DNA from: DCFW01 sp963790715 | GTDB taxonomy: Bacteria; Bacteroidota; Bacteroidia; Bacteroidales; Bacteroidaceae | Assembly: GCA_963790715.1 (NCBI GenBank) | Contig: CAWBPN010000018.1 | Span: 806,001 to 870,000, forward strand | Direction of reading: 5' to 3' | DNA: 64,000 nt | Shown: piece by piece, positions 54,669 through 62,415 of the stretch | How positions within the stretch are numbered: position 1 is the stretch's first letter | How the letters are laid out: every line of letters begins with the position of its first letter | Position numbers and translations under genes: made by a program | The notes under the pieces: model-generated | What the model was told of the DNA's origin: nothing | What the model saw: the letters and a program-made list of their open reading frames with translations, nothing else | Databases searched by the model: none

Positions 54669-55772
54669 TTATCTGATTTTTACCGATACCTCAACATTCA
54701 TTCCCGGCAACAACGCTTTGGTACCGTTACCTTTATTAATATGTATACGTACCGGTACTCTTTGAGTTACCTTAATGAAATTACCTGTCGCATTCTCGGC
54801 AGGAAGTATTGAGAACTTATTTCCGGTAGCAGCGCAAAAACTTTCGACTTTTCCTTTTAATCTCAAACCAGGATAAGCATCAACCTTTATGATAGCACTC
54901 TCACCGGACTTCATCTTGTTTAACTGAGTTTCTTTAAAGTTTGCCGTGATCCAAATATCAGATAAATTGACAATTGATACCAAAGCCGTACCTGACGGTA
55001 CAAATTGCCCTTTCTCTATGCTTTTTTTTGAAACTACACCATCGCAAGGCGCTATAATAAAGGCATGATTATATTGATCTTGTGCCAAAACCAATTGCGC
55101 TTGTGCTTGCTTAATATGTGCAATAGCCTGCCTTACTTGTGTGCTGTGCACACTTGTTTGTGAACGCGTAGTATATTCTTGCGCGTTTGAAGCGCCAAAT
55201 TGTTTTTGTGCGCCAGCCTGTAGTGCAACAGCTATCTGATAAGCAGCTTTAGTATTATCAAGAGATTGTTGTGTGGCAGCTCCCTTTTTATTCATTTTCT
55301 CAATCCTCTGATATTCTTTTGCTGCTTGCCATTCTTTAGCTTTAGCCACAGCTATGTTCTCCTTTGCCGACCCTGAGTTAAAGTTGGCTGCTATTTCGCT
55401 GAACTCCGATGCAGAAACTTGTTTCTTACACGATTGCAATTCTGCTTGAGCTGCAAGAATCTGCGCCTGAGCCTGCATCAATTGAGCTTTGAGGCTTGTA
55501 GTATCGTATACGACAATAGTATCGCCTTTCTTTACCTGTTGGTTATCAATGAATCGTATTTGATTTATATAGCCGGTTACCGTGGTACGAATAGGTATGA
55601 TATTACTGTCTATTTGTGCATCATCGGTAGCCTCGTGGCACCAGGTATCATATCCTACCACAGTAATAAAGCATATAGCTACAACACCTATTGCTATAGC
55701 GAGATAAATTATTTTATTTGAGACTTTCTTCTTTGAATGGTTCTCTATTTCTTCTTTGTCATCCATGACCAT
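54669..55772 (-). CDS. HlyD/EmrA-family membrane fusion protein (pump 2)
   Basis: This 367-residue adaptor has a cytoplasmic Lys-rich start, one membrane helix (about 20-42), EATDDAQIDSNIIPIRTTV, a coiled-coil hairpin rich in Ala and Gln (about 95-235), HAFIIAPCDGVVSKKSIEKG and the EmrA-type ENATGNFIKVTQRVPVRIHI tail. It resembles the pump 1 adaptor in layout but differs through most of the sequence, so the pumps are not a recent duplication. Confidence 0.95.
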   Translation of the reverse strand: MVMDDKEEIENHSKKKVSNKIIYLAIAIGVVAICFITVVGYDTWCHEATDDAQIDSNIIPIRTTVTGYINQIRFIDNQQVKKGDTIVVYDTTSLKAQLMQAQAQILAAQAELQSCKKQVSASEFSEIAANFNSGSAKENIAVAKAKEWQAAKEYQRIEKMNKKGAATQQSLDNTKAAYQIAVALQAGAQKQFGASNAQEYTTRSQTSVHSTQVRQAIAHIKQAQAQLVLAQDQYNHAFIIAPCDGVVSKKSIEKGQFVPSGTALVSIVNLSDIWITANFKETQLNKMKSGESAIIKVDAYPGLRLKGKVESFCAATGNKFSILPAENATGNFIKVTQRVPVRIHINKGNGTKALLPGMNVEVSVKIR

Positions 55773-55777
55773 ATTTT

Positions 55778-57097
55778 TTAATTGTTTTTATTCAATAATG
55801 TTCTCATCTTTGCTACATCCATTGATAATTCTATTTTATGAATGGATTCGTTTATCATTGCCTGACCCACATCATTCAGTTTAATCAAATAATCCGTCAA
55901 TGTTATTGAGCCATTTTTCAGTTGTATTGCAGCAACATCTTTCACATTTGAACGTATAGTTACAATATTGTCGTCACTGTTCATCAGATCTTTATTTTTC
56001 AACAAATCAATTTTCAAGTTATCAATTTGTTTGTTCATATTAATTTCATAAATAGATTGATTATTCTTTACCATATCCATGTTTATGTTAACCATTTTCT
56101 TTTTATGAATGTTATCATATAAAGAGGAAATATTCCAATTCAGTGATACACCAACTATTCCAGAAAGGTGTGTTGAATAATCCATAACATTTAATCCTGG
56201 ACGACCATAATATCCATTGGCAAATGCCGAGACTTGAGGAAGAAATTCTTGGTTTAGTTTCTTTAATTGGTACTCCGAACTTTGTATTTGCTTTCCAAAG
56301 GCCATATATTCCGGCCTACCCGTATAGTTATCATCCGCTATAAATGTAAGTTGCGGAAAATCAAGGACTGCCGTAGTGTCGATATGTTGCTGAGTAAAAG
56401 ATGACAATTGCACATAATACTGACATTGCTGCATAAGCAAAGATGTTTCCTGTTGCTTGAGTTGTATAAGGTCGGCTTCTATTTCCTGCAAATTGGTCTT
56501 CAGGGATATGCCGTTTTTAATAGCGTAAGAAATATCATTCTTCCTAAGCTCCAAATCCTTTTGTTGGAATTTGTTGATTTTGATCTGTTCCTTATTTATC
56601 ATAATTGACTCGAATAAAGCATTGACATTATCTTCAACTTGCAACATTGAAGACTTTATTTGATATGTTTGAATATCACAGTTTATTTCTGTCAATCTTT
56701 TTTGAGTATTGCTCATTCCTCCGTCGTAAATCAATTGCGAAACGCCCACTTGTCCTTGATATTGCAGCTTTTCAGGATTACTTAAACTTAGCCCGAATTT
56801 CTGCACAACACTTTCAGGCATTTTGAATGCATATACTTCCGATTGGTAAGTCGTCTTTCCCGAAACAGACACTTGAAGAAGCCAAGTGGTATTGATATTC
56901 TTTATTGACTCTTCATTTTGTTGCTTTGTCAAATCCAATTGCCCCGCATAAGGATAATTTACATAAGCACTATGAATAAGCTCATTCAACGTATAGTGCT
57001 TTATTTCCTGAGAAAAAGCTGTCGAAGAAAAGCACATTAAAAACAAAAGTATACATGATTTATACTTTTCCCTAATTAACAATCCTGTTAGTTTCAT
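55778..57097 (-). CDS. TolC-family outer membrane efflux protein (pump 2)
   Basis: This 439-residue protein, the same length as the pump 1 channel but with distinct sequence, has a signal-like start ending SSTAFS-QEI. Two OEP coiled-coil repeats follow (NEESIKNINTTWLLQVSV; the C-terminal KNGSITLTDYLIKLNDVGQA). It is the first gene of the minus-strand operon TolC-EmrA-EmrB-AraC. A pair of 21-bp direct repeats lies just ahead of its promoter. Confidence 0.92.
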   Translation of the reverse strand: MKLTGLLIREKYKSCILLFLMCFSSTAFSQEIKHYTLNELIHSAYVNYPYAGQLDLTKQQNEESIKNINTTWLLQVSVSGKTTYQSEVYAFKMPESVVQKFGLSLSNPEKLQYQGQVGVSQLIYDGGMSNTQKRLTEINCDIQTYQIKSSMLQVEDNVNALFESIMINKEQIKINKFQQKDLELRKNDISYAIKNGISLKTNLQEIEADLIQLKQQETSLLMQQCQYYVQLSSFTQQHIDTTAVLDFPQLTFIADDNYTGRPEYMAFGKQIQSSEYQLKKLNQEFLPQVSAFANGYYGRPGLNVMDYSTHLSGIVGVSLNWNISSLYDNIHKKKMVNINMDMVKNNQSIYEINMNKQIDNLKIDLLKNKDLMNSDDNIVTIRSNVKDVAAIQLKNGSITLTDYLIKLNDVGQAMINESIHKIELSMDVAKMRTLLNKNN

Positions 57098-57135
57098 TGT
57101 GAAAATATTTGTTCATTATTCTCTTTTTTACGCTG

Positions 57136-57143
57136 CAAAGATG
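57136..57143 (-). promoter_or_regulatory. Probable -7 box for pump 2
   Basis: The minus strand reads CATCTTTG, one base off TAnnTTTG, 39 bases before the ATG; a GCTGCA/TGCAGC inverted repeat (57132-57147) covers it. The off-consensus box fits an activator-dependent promoter. Confidence 0.4.
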
Positions 57144-57162
57144 CAGCCATATGCGCAGTTAG

Positions 57163-57204
57163 GAATAACGCAAAAAGAAATAAGAACAACGCAATGAGAA
57201 ATAA
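57163..57204. repeat. Tandem 21-bp direct repeat upstream of pump 2
   Basis: Units at 57163-57183 and 57184-57204 agree at 18 of 21 positions (first unit GAATAACGCAAAAAGAAATA plus A). They lie 20 bases upstream of the probable -7 box, about the -33 region and above, as expected for an AraC-type activator with tandem half-sites. Confidence 0.65.
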
Positions 57205-57235
57205 ATGATAAAGACTCAGGCTATACGATAAAATT

Positions 57236-58138
57236 CTATCTCAAGCTCTTAGGTAATACACCGAACTTTTTCTTGAAAGCTACGGTAAAGTGTTGCGGAT
57301 TTTTATATCCGATTTCATCGGAAACTTCAGCAACAGTTCTTTCTCCATACATAAGCAGAAACTTTGCCATTTCCATACGTAAATCGTTGTAATAGCCAAA
57401 GATGGTAGTTCCGAACATTTCTTTAAATCCCTTTTTCAGTGTTTGTTGATTGGTTCCCACCGTTGTGGCAAGGTCAATTATTCGTATTTTTTTTTGATAG
57501 TTATCATCAAGGTATTCTTTAGCAGCAACAACTTTATTCTGTTGACCACTTTTTAAATCAACACCTTGTAACGGTTTATGGCTTTCGGCTTGCAGAAGAA
57601 ATAGTTCAATTATTTTTGCCTCAAGATACGATTCCCCCATTATTCCTTTAAAAGGATTATTGCGCATGTCGCAAATAATGCCATTCATTTGCGGGGTAAC
57701 AGGTTTTACTGAATTTATACAAGAAACACTGCTGCAGAATAGGTTTTGTATAAAACCCAATTCATTCCACATCTCTTCATGAAACATTCTATTTACCGCA
57801 ATTTGCCCTATTTTAATTTCGAAGAAAGAAAACGGATTAAAGTTATCCTTGTGCAGTTTATGTTCCGCTAAAAATTCGGTTGCATGAAATATTGTTTGAG
57901 AATTCGGATATAGAATCACGTCTTTATCATTATAGAGGGTTTTACTAACCCCGTTGAATTGGAAATGAAGTTCCATAAAATCATTCTTCTCATGAATTTT
58001 CACCTTTTCATCTCGGTCAAAATGCATTTCTGCCCAACGTATTTCTATATCTTCCGACGACAATATTACGTCTTGTGATAAGATATCTTTATTATCACAA
58101 GACACATCTTCAAATTCCCGATATTGGATGTTATTCAT
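57236..58138 (-). CDS. AraC-family transcriptional regulator (upstream of pump 2)
   Basis: This 300-residue protein has an unrecognised N-terminal region with a cupin-like look and a C-terminal AraC domain (about 210-300). The helix-turn-helix units are seen in IRIIDLATTVGTNQQTLKKG and TVAEVSDEIGYKNPQHFTVA followed by FKKKFGVLPKSLR. The NQQTLKKGFKEMFGTTIFGY stretch resembles siderophore-type regulators (PchR-like). It lies upstream of pump 2 on the same strand with its own -7 box and is a prime candidate to bind the 21-bp repeats. Confidence 0.93.
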   Translation of the reverse strand: MNNIQYREFEDVSCDNKDILSQDVILSSEDIEIRWAEMHFDRDEKVKIHEKNDFMELHFQFNGVSKTLYNDKDVILYPNSQTIFHATEFLAEHKLHKDNFNPFSFFEIKIGQIAVNRMFHEEMWNELGFIQNLFCSSVSCINSVKPVTPQMNGIICDMRNNPFKGIMGESYLEAKIIELFLLQAESHKPLQGVDLKSGQQNKVVAAKEYLDDNYQKKIRIIDLATTVGTNQQTLKKGFKEMFGTTIFGYYNDLRMEMAKFLLMYGERTVAEVSDEIGYKNPQHFTVAFKKKFGVLPKSLR

Positions 58139-58158
58139 ACCTCATATTATTAATTTGG

Positions 58159-58166
58159 CAAAAATA
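58159..58166 (-). promoter_or_regulatory. -7 promoter box for the AraC gene at 57236-58138
   Basis: The minus strand reads TATTTTTG (TAnnTTTG) 21 bases before the ATG. Confidence 0.55.
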
Positions 58167-58248
58167 CATACTTTTTTTTTCATTGTAAATACTCAGAAAT
58201 GGTGATTTTAAGATGGCACGTCAATTGGTGCAAACAGAACGATGCAGG

Positions 58249-58626
58249 CTAATGCTGTACATGAATTGATCTCGTATAATGATGATAATGATACCTAAGA
58301 TGATTTGCTACCATTAATATTCCTAATGATATAATAGCCACAGGCACAAGTGAGGCATGAAGCAAAGCGACAGGGCACAACAATCCTAACACGGGCAACA
58401 ACACCGGTAAAATGAAATAGGTGCCGACCTCGGTAAAGATTGTTGCGCTCCAATAATTACGAAGTGTGAAGTTTATTATGCCTACAAATATAAGCAATGT
58501 TTGCCATGAAAAAATTATAGGTTTCCACGCTTGAGATAATACACCGGTATTTAATAATAAACAAAGTGTACCTGCCAATACAATTATACTCCCTAATATG
58601 AGTTTGTTCGAAATATTCTTTTTCAT
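58249..58626 (-). CDS. Small membrane protein with DUF5668/LiaF-TM-like layout
   Basis: This 125-residue protein has four membrane helices in the order of LiaF-TM/DUF5668 proteins (LILGSIIVLAGTLCLLLNTG, then a WQTLLIFVGIINF helix and two more), and a His/Tyr-rich C-terminus (YHYHHYTRSIHVQH). Relatives sense envelope stress or are of unknown function. The His-rich end could bind metal, but this is a guess. It has its own promoter with an unusual set of 21-bp repeats ahead of it. Confidence 0.78.
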   Translation of the reverse strand: MKKNISNKLILGSIIVLAGTLCLLLNTGVLSQAWKPIIFSWQTLLIFVGIINFTLRNYWSATIFTEVGTYFILPVLLPVLGLLCPVALLHASLVPVAIISLGILMVANHLRYHYHHYTRSIHVQH

Positions 58627-58651
58627 TTCTCATTGATTTTTATTTCTGATG

Positions 58652-58659
58652 CAAAAATA
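58652..58659 (-). promoter_or_regulatory. -7 promoter box for the DUF5668-like gene
   Basis: The minus strand reads TATTTTTG (TAnnTTTG) 26 bases before the ATG. Confidence 0.55.
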
Positions 58660-58686
58660 CGCATATAAGTATATTACTGCAATATA

Positions 58687-58750
58687 TATTCGGCGAACTG
58701 AACTTAATACTCGGCGAATAGCACATCTATTGCGGTAAATAAACCGACTC
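58687..58750. repeat. Three 21-bp-spaced repeats upstream of the DUF5668-like gene
   Basis: CGGCGAA at 58691 and 58712 and CGGTAAA at 58733 are spaced exactly 21 bases; the first two sit in TATTCGGCGAA and TACTCGGCGAA. They lie just above the -33 region of the gene's promoter, as for an AraC-type activator. Confidence 0.5.
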
Positions 58751-58770
58751 TTTGTAAAAAAGAGCTATTT

Positions 58771-58814
58771 TTATATACAAAATAAAGGAGTAAAACATTA
58801 TTTTTTGTATATAA
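58771..58814. repeat. 12-bp AT-rich inverted repeat
   Basis: TTATATACAAAA (58771-58782) is repeated as its exact complement at 58803-58814 with 20 bases between. It may be an operator or an element end; nothing around it decides. Confidence 0.45.
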
Positions 58815-59101
58815 CAATATAATTATGAGACATATAGAACTTATAGCAATTGTCACATTTTTACAATATCAAAAATCTAGGCTAAAAACATGCCAACAAA
58901 TAACAAGGCTCAAACAATTGCCGGTAAAGTGTTGACTCGGGCAAGTCAACATCTAAAAGATGTGCAGCATCCAATGGTTCGCCAGCATACTGAAACACCT
59001 TTGAACATCCTATTCATCTTTCAGAATGTCTTTGTTAATAGTGGCTATAAGGCCGAATGACTAAAAGGTTCATAATATAACACATTTCAGCTTGTATATA
59101 A

Positions 59102-59395
59102 CTGCATTGTTTAGCTTGTCCTTGCAAATACAGTCTATCTTATAATGGAGGAGCCGACAAGTACCCGACAAGCTCACCTAATATTTTAAGTCGGATTAAA
59201 ATCATAGATAAACAACAACTGTCCATAAAGGAAATGTTGACCGTTATGAACTCAAAAAACCGTGAAAACTTTATGGAAAATTATTTATCTCCTGCTATAA
59301 AAGAAGGATTTGTTATAATGCTTTATCCAAAGCATCCCCGCCAAAAGTATTTATTGACAGCCAAAGGACTAGAGATTTACAAACCTATGCCGTAA
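59102..59395 (+). pseudogene. C-terminal remnant of a winged-helix (Fic- or AAA_4-type) protein
   Basis: An open frame without a good start runs from 59102 (after a stop at 59099) to TAA at 59393-59395. Its second half, LSIKEMLTVMNSKNRENFME then AIKEGFVIMLYPKHPRQKYL and LTAKG, matches in pattern the C-terminal winged-helix domain found in Bacteroidota Fic-family and AAA_4 (RecG-like ATP-binding) proteins. These are several hundred residues long, so only the tail remains. The only ATG (59234) would give 53 residues. The assignment is from memory of the motif, not a search. Confidence 0.55.
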
Positions 59396-59441
59396 AAAAT
59401 ATATTATTATCTTCTTCATACTTTATCCGTTTAAATAATAG

Positions 59442-59481
59442 GCACTGCTCCAAAATCTATTGATTAAGACCGGAGCAGTGC
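59442..59481 (-). terminator. Hairpin after the GH43-GH28 gene
   Basis: GCACTGCTCC (59442-59451) pairs perfectly with 59472-59481 around a 20-base loop. On the minus strand it is followed by TATTATTTAAA, a weak T-rich tail, about 50 bases after the stop of the GH43-GH28 gene. Confidence 0.55.
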
Positions 59482-59531
59482 ATACAAATGTATGAGGAGC
59501 ATTAATAACAAAGAAACAATGAACATGCAGC

Positions 59532-62399
59532 TCAATAAACATCTAATGTTATATGTCTTTTATTTTCTTTCGGAACTTCTAATATTTTTTCACCATTTAT
59601 AGTAGAATTCTTAAGTAGTATATTTTTAATACATTTAAAATAATAAGGATTTTGCGCCTTTGCCACATGGAAATTATCTATTACAATGTTTCTTATAGGC
59701 TTTTCTTCATAGCCATCCATAAAAATAGCATAATGATCTGTATTATCTGCAATGATATTTCGGATGTGGAAGTTTTCATATTGCGATGCATAATGCCCTC
59801 CTCTAAACCCGAAATAATTAGTTTCAAAACGAAGGATAGCACCTTGTGTATGATCTACATGAACATTACTAACCCACACATTGCGAATATAACCTCCACG
59901 ATCTCGATTAGATTTGAAATATAACGCATTTTTAACTTTACCTATACGAATCTTATCCATATATACATTTTCCACACCACCTGATATTTCACTACCAATA
60001 CACAAACCGTTGCATTCTGAATTAAATATACAATTACGAATGACAATATTGGATGACATCCTTCCAATTTCTCTTCCACTGCAATCACGGCCAGATTTAA
60101 TAGCAATTGCATCATCCCCGGTTTTGAATATACAATTTTCTATCAATACGTTTGATGTAGATTCCGGATCACAACCGTCATTATTCGGATAATGACTGTC
60201 AATAGTCACTCCACGAACAATAACATTATCGCAATACAACGGATGTATGGTCCAAAAAGGAGAATTTTTTATTGTTATTCCCTCAACATAGATACGTGAA
60301 CATCCATAAAATTGTACACAAGAAGGACGAAGCATCGTGCCTTTACCGAAAATTCTTTTCCACAAAGGCACTTGCCGATCCCCCATTTGACGCAAGCAAT
60401 CTCTATCGTGCACCTCCCGTTCACTCCAGCCGGCAAACTCCAAACCGGCTTGTGCATCGATTAAACCCTTACCTGTAATAGCAACATTACTTGCATGGTA
60501 AGCATATATCATAGGTGAATGGCCAAACATATCTATGCCTTCCCAACGCGTAGGAACAACAGGTAAAAAATCAGAAGGATATCCGCTAAACAGCAAGCAA
60601 GCGCCTTCCTGAAGATATAAATCGACATTGCTTTTAAGTATAAGGCTGCCATCTAAATGATAGATACCTTTTGCTACAATTACTCTTCCTCCTCCTGATT
60701 GCGAACAAGAATCTATTGCATGTTGCAACTGCTTAAGAGATGTATGTTTTTGTGGATTTGAAGATGCTGCCACATAGATGTTATTACATGGAAAGGAAGT
60801 GCGAGCTATATTTTTTATAATTTGCTCCATTTTATTATTGGAAGAATTTTGAGGGCCATCGTGTTTATAATCAAACCTTAAGAATGAAGCATACCCAGCC
60901 TCGCTATCCTTGTTATAACAATATAAAGCAATTCTGGCACCTTTCCAATACCCGAAATTGATATAAAACGGTTTTCCACAAGGACTAAATGTAATATTAT
61001 CAAAACTATATGAATACTGAAAACTATGATTTGGAATATTTATTGAAACACGCAGATATAAAATTGATCCGGCAAAAGAAGTAATATTTTTCTCTATAGT
61101 ATCATTTGAAAGATATAACATCCTTTTATCTCCGTCCATTTTTATTCCGAGCAGTTCATTTTGTTTCCCCATGCAGGCTAATCCGCAACGTTGACCTCTC
61201 TTCATACCTGAAACATCAATAGTCAAAGTAGCTTCACTTACATATCCCATTACCTTCTGTGTAAGTGTATTGTGTGCCAATCGAAATGAAGTAGACTTCA
61301 GCGCATATAAAGTCAAAGAGCCAGGATGATCTGTTAAAGACCAAGCTCTATCTACCGGATTATGATTAAACTGCCACTGCAACAAAAGATTCTGTGACGA
61401 AAAATCATCATCCGTTTGTGGAACAGATGGTGCCTCCCCCTGTATGGGTTTTTCCCATACTGAAACAGGCTCTCCTATGCCGTTCATATCCTGATCAACC
61501 CCAATTGAGGGCCAATCATTCTTCCAATACATTGGCTCCAAATAGACAACCCTGCCTAAAGAACCGGAATGTTGAAAGTGAAAAAACATCCATTTACCTT
61601 CAGGAGTATCAACCATTGCGCCTTGATGAGGCCCATTGACAAAAGTAGACCCTTGCTCAAGAACAATCTTTCTCGTATAAGGCCCATATAAATTTTTAGC
61701 TCTAAGAACAGTTTGCCACCCTCTCTCAACACCTCCTTCAGGTATAGAAATATAATAAAATCCGTTTCGTTTAAAGATCTTCGTTCCTTCTGCCACAGGT
61801 CCTGTATATACAGTAACCCCATCATCCAAAAGATGCATTCCGTCGGCACTCATCTTATGAATAATAATCGGACCGGCACCTTTTTTACTCCTTCCTAAAT
61901 ACATTTGACCGTCATCATCCCAAAATGGACACGGGTCCTCCCAATTCTCTACCTTTTTTACCAAACATAAAGGAGTCCACGGACCTTCAGCATGCTCGGC
62001 ACTTGACATAAATAATCCTTCTTTAGGTGTACAAAAAAATACCCAAAACTTATTATTATGATAACGAATTGCCGGAGCCCAAGATCCTCCGCCATATTGT
62101 TGATTGTCATTCCATCCTGGAAAATCAAAACGATGATATATTTGGGAAACCAATTTCCAATTTACCATATCATTCGATTCAAGAACCTGCATTCCCAAAA
62201 AATGAAAATCGGAAGCTACCATATAATATTTATTTCCTACTCTAATAACATCCGGATCGGAATAATCCGCATTGAGAATAGGATTAATATATGTGCCGTT
62301 CCCTTGATCACCCCACCTTGGTGAAAGAACTTGAGATTTGCCGGAAACGGCACATATCAAAAGAACAAATAATATCAAATTTCTCTTATATATCTTCAT
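59532..62399 (-). CDS. Two-domain pectin enzyme: GH43 (N-terminal) fused to GH28 polygalacturonase-like (C-terminal)
   Basis: This 955-residue secreted protein (signal peptide ending VSGKSQ) carries two glycosidases. Residues about 30-335 form a GH43 five-bladed propeller: base Asp48 in ADYSDPDVI, the modulating Asp in NWEDPCPFWDDDG and the acid Glu in GPVAEGTKIF. Residues about 345-525 are the C-terminal sandwich found after many GH43 domains. Residues about 555-945 are a GH28 right-handed beta-helix with Asp741 (NNDGCDP), Asp762/Asp763 (TGDDAIAIKSG) and YFKSNRDRGG. The usual His of GHG is Asn797 (CNGLCIGSE). Together they would remove side-chain arabinose or xylose and cut galacturonan. It follows susD by 16 bases. 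Confidence 0.93.
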   Translation of the reverse strand: MKIYKRNLILFVLLICAVSGKSQVLSPRWGDQGNGTYINPILNADYSDPDVIRVGNKYYMVASDFHFLGMQVLESNDMVNWKLVSQIYHRFDFPGWNDNQQYGGGSWAPAIRYHNNKFWVFFCTPKEGLFMSSAEHAEGPWTPLCLVKKVENWEDPCPFWDDDGQMYLGRSKKGAGPIIIHKMSADGMHLLDDGVTVYTGPVAEGTKIFKRNGFYYISIPEGGVERGWQTVLRAKNLYGPYTRKIVLEQGSTFVNGPHQGAMVDTPEGKWMFFHFQHSGSLGRVVYLEPMYWKNDWPSIGVDQDMNGIGEPVSVWEKPIQGEAPSVPQTDDDFSSQNLLLQWQFNHNPVDRAWSLTDHPGSLTLYALKSTSFRLAHNTLTQKVMGYVSEATLTIDVSGMKRGQRCGLACMGKQNELLGIKMDGDKRMLYLSNDTIEKNITSFAGSILYLRVSINIPNHSFQYSYSFDNITFSPCGKPFYINFGYWKGARIALYCYNKDSEAGYASFLRFDYKHDGPQNSSNNKMEQIIKNIARTSFPCNNIYVAASSNPQKHTSLKQLQHAIDSCSQSGGGRVIVAKGIYHLDGSLILKSNVDLYLQEGACLLFSGYPSDFLPVVPTRWEGIDMFGHSPMIYAYHASNVAITGKGLIDAQAGLEFAGWSEREVHDRDCLRQMGDRQVPLWKRIFGKGTMLRPSCVQFYGCSRIYVEGITIKNSPFWTIHPLYCDNVIVRGVTIDSHYPNNDGCDPESTSNVLIENCIFKTGDDAIAIKSGRDCSGREIGRMSSNIVIRNCIFNSECNGLCIGSEISGGVENVYMDKIRIGKVKNALYFKSNRDRGGYIRNVWVSNVHVDHTQGAILRFETNYFGFRGGHYASQYENFHIRNIIADNTDHYAIFMDGYEEKPIRNIVIDNFHVAKAQNPYYFKCIKNILLKNSTINGEKILEVPKENKRHITLDVY

Positions 62400-62415
62400 T
62401 GTTCTTTATATAACA

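Larger units (their letters stand above)
58627..59531. other. 905-base gene-poor scar region
   Basis: This stretch holds the promoter and repeats of the small membrane protein (58652-58750), a 12-bp AT-rich inverted repeat (58771-58782 with 58803-58814), two short unsupported ORFs (from 58825 and 58890), a decayed winged-helix coding remnant (59102-59395) and a hairpin (59442-59481). It looks like the trace of a lost gene or element between the efflux region and the pectin locus. Confidence 0.6.

Noticed and set aside
48048..57097. Recent inverted duplication of one efflux operon
   Set aside because: Gene order is the same but the proteins differ through most of their length, and the DNA shows no long inverted identity.
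57132..57147. GCTGCA/TGCAGC inverted repeat as a terminator
   Set aside because: It overlaps the promoter of pump 2, is short (6 bp) and has no T-run, so an operator or chance match is more likely.
58890..59060. 56-codon ORF in the scar region
   Set aside because: No recognised motif, no promoter box at proper distance, and it lies in a decayed interval; chance cannot be excluded.
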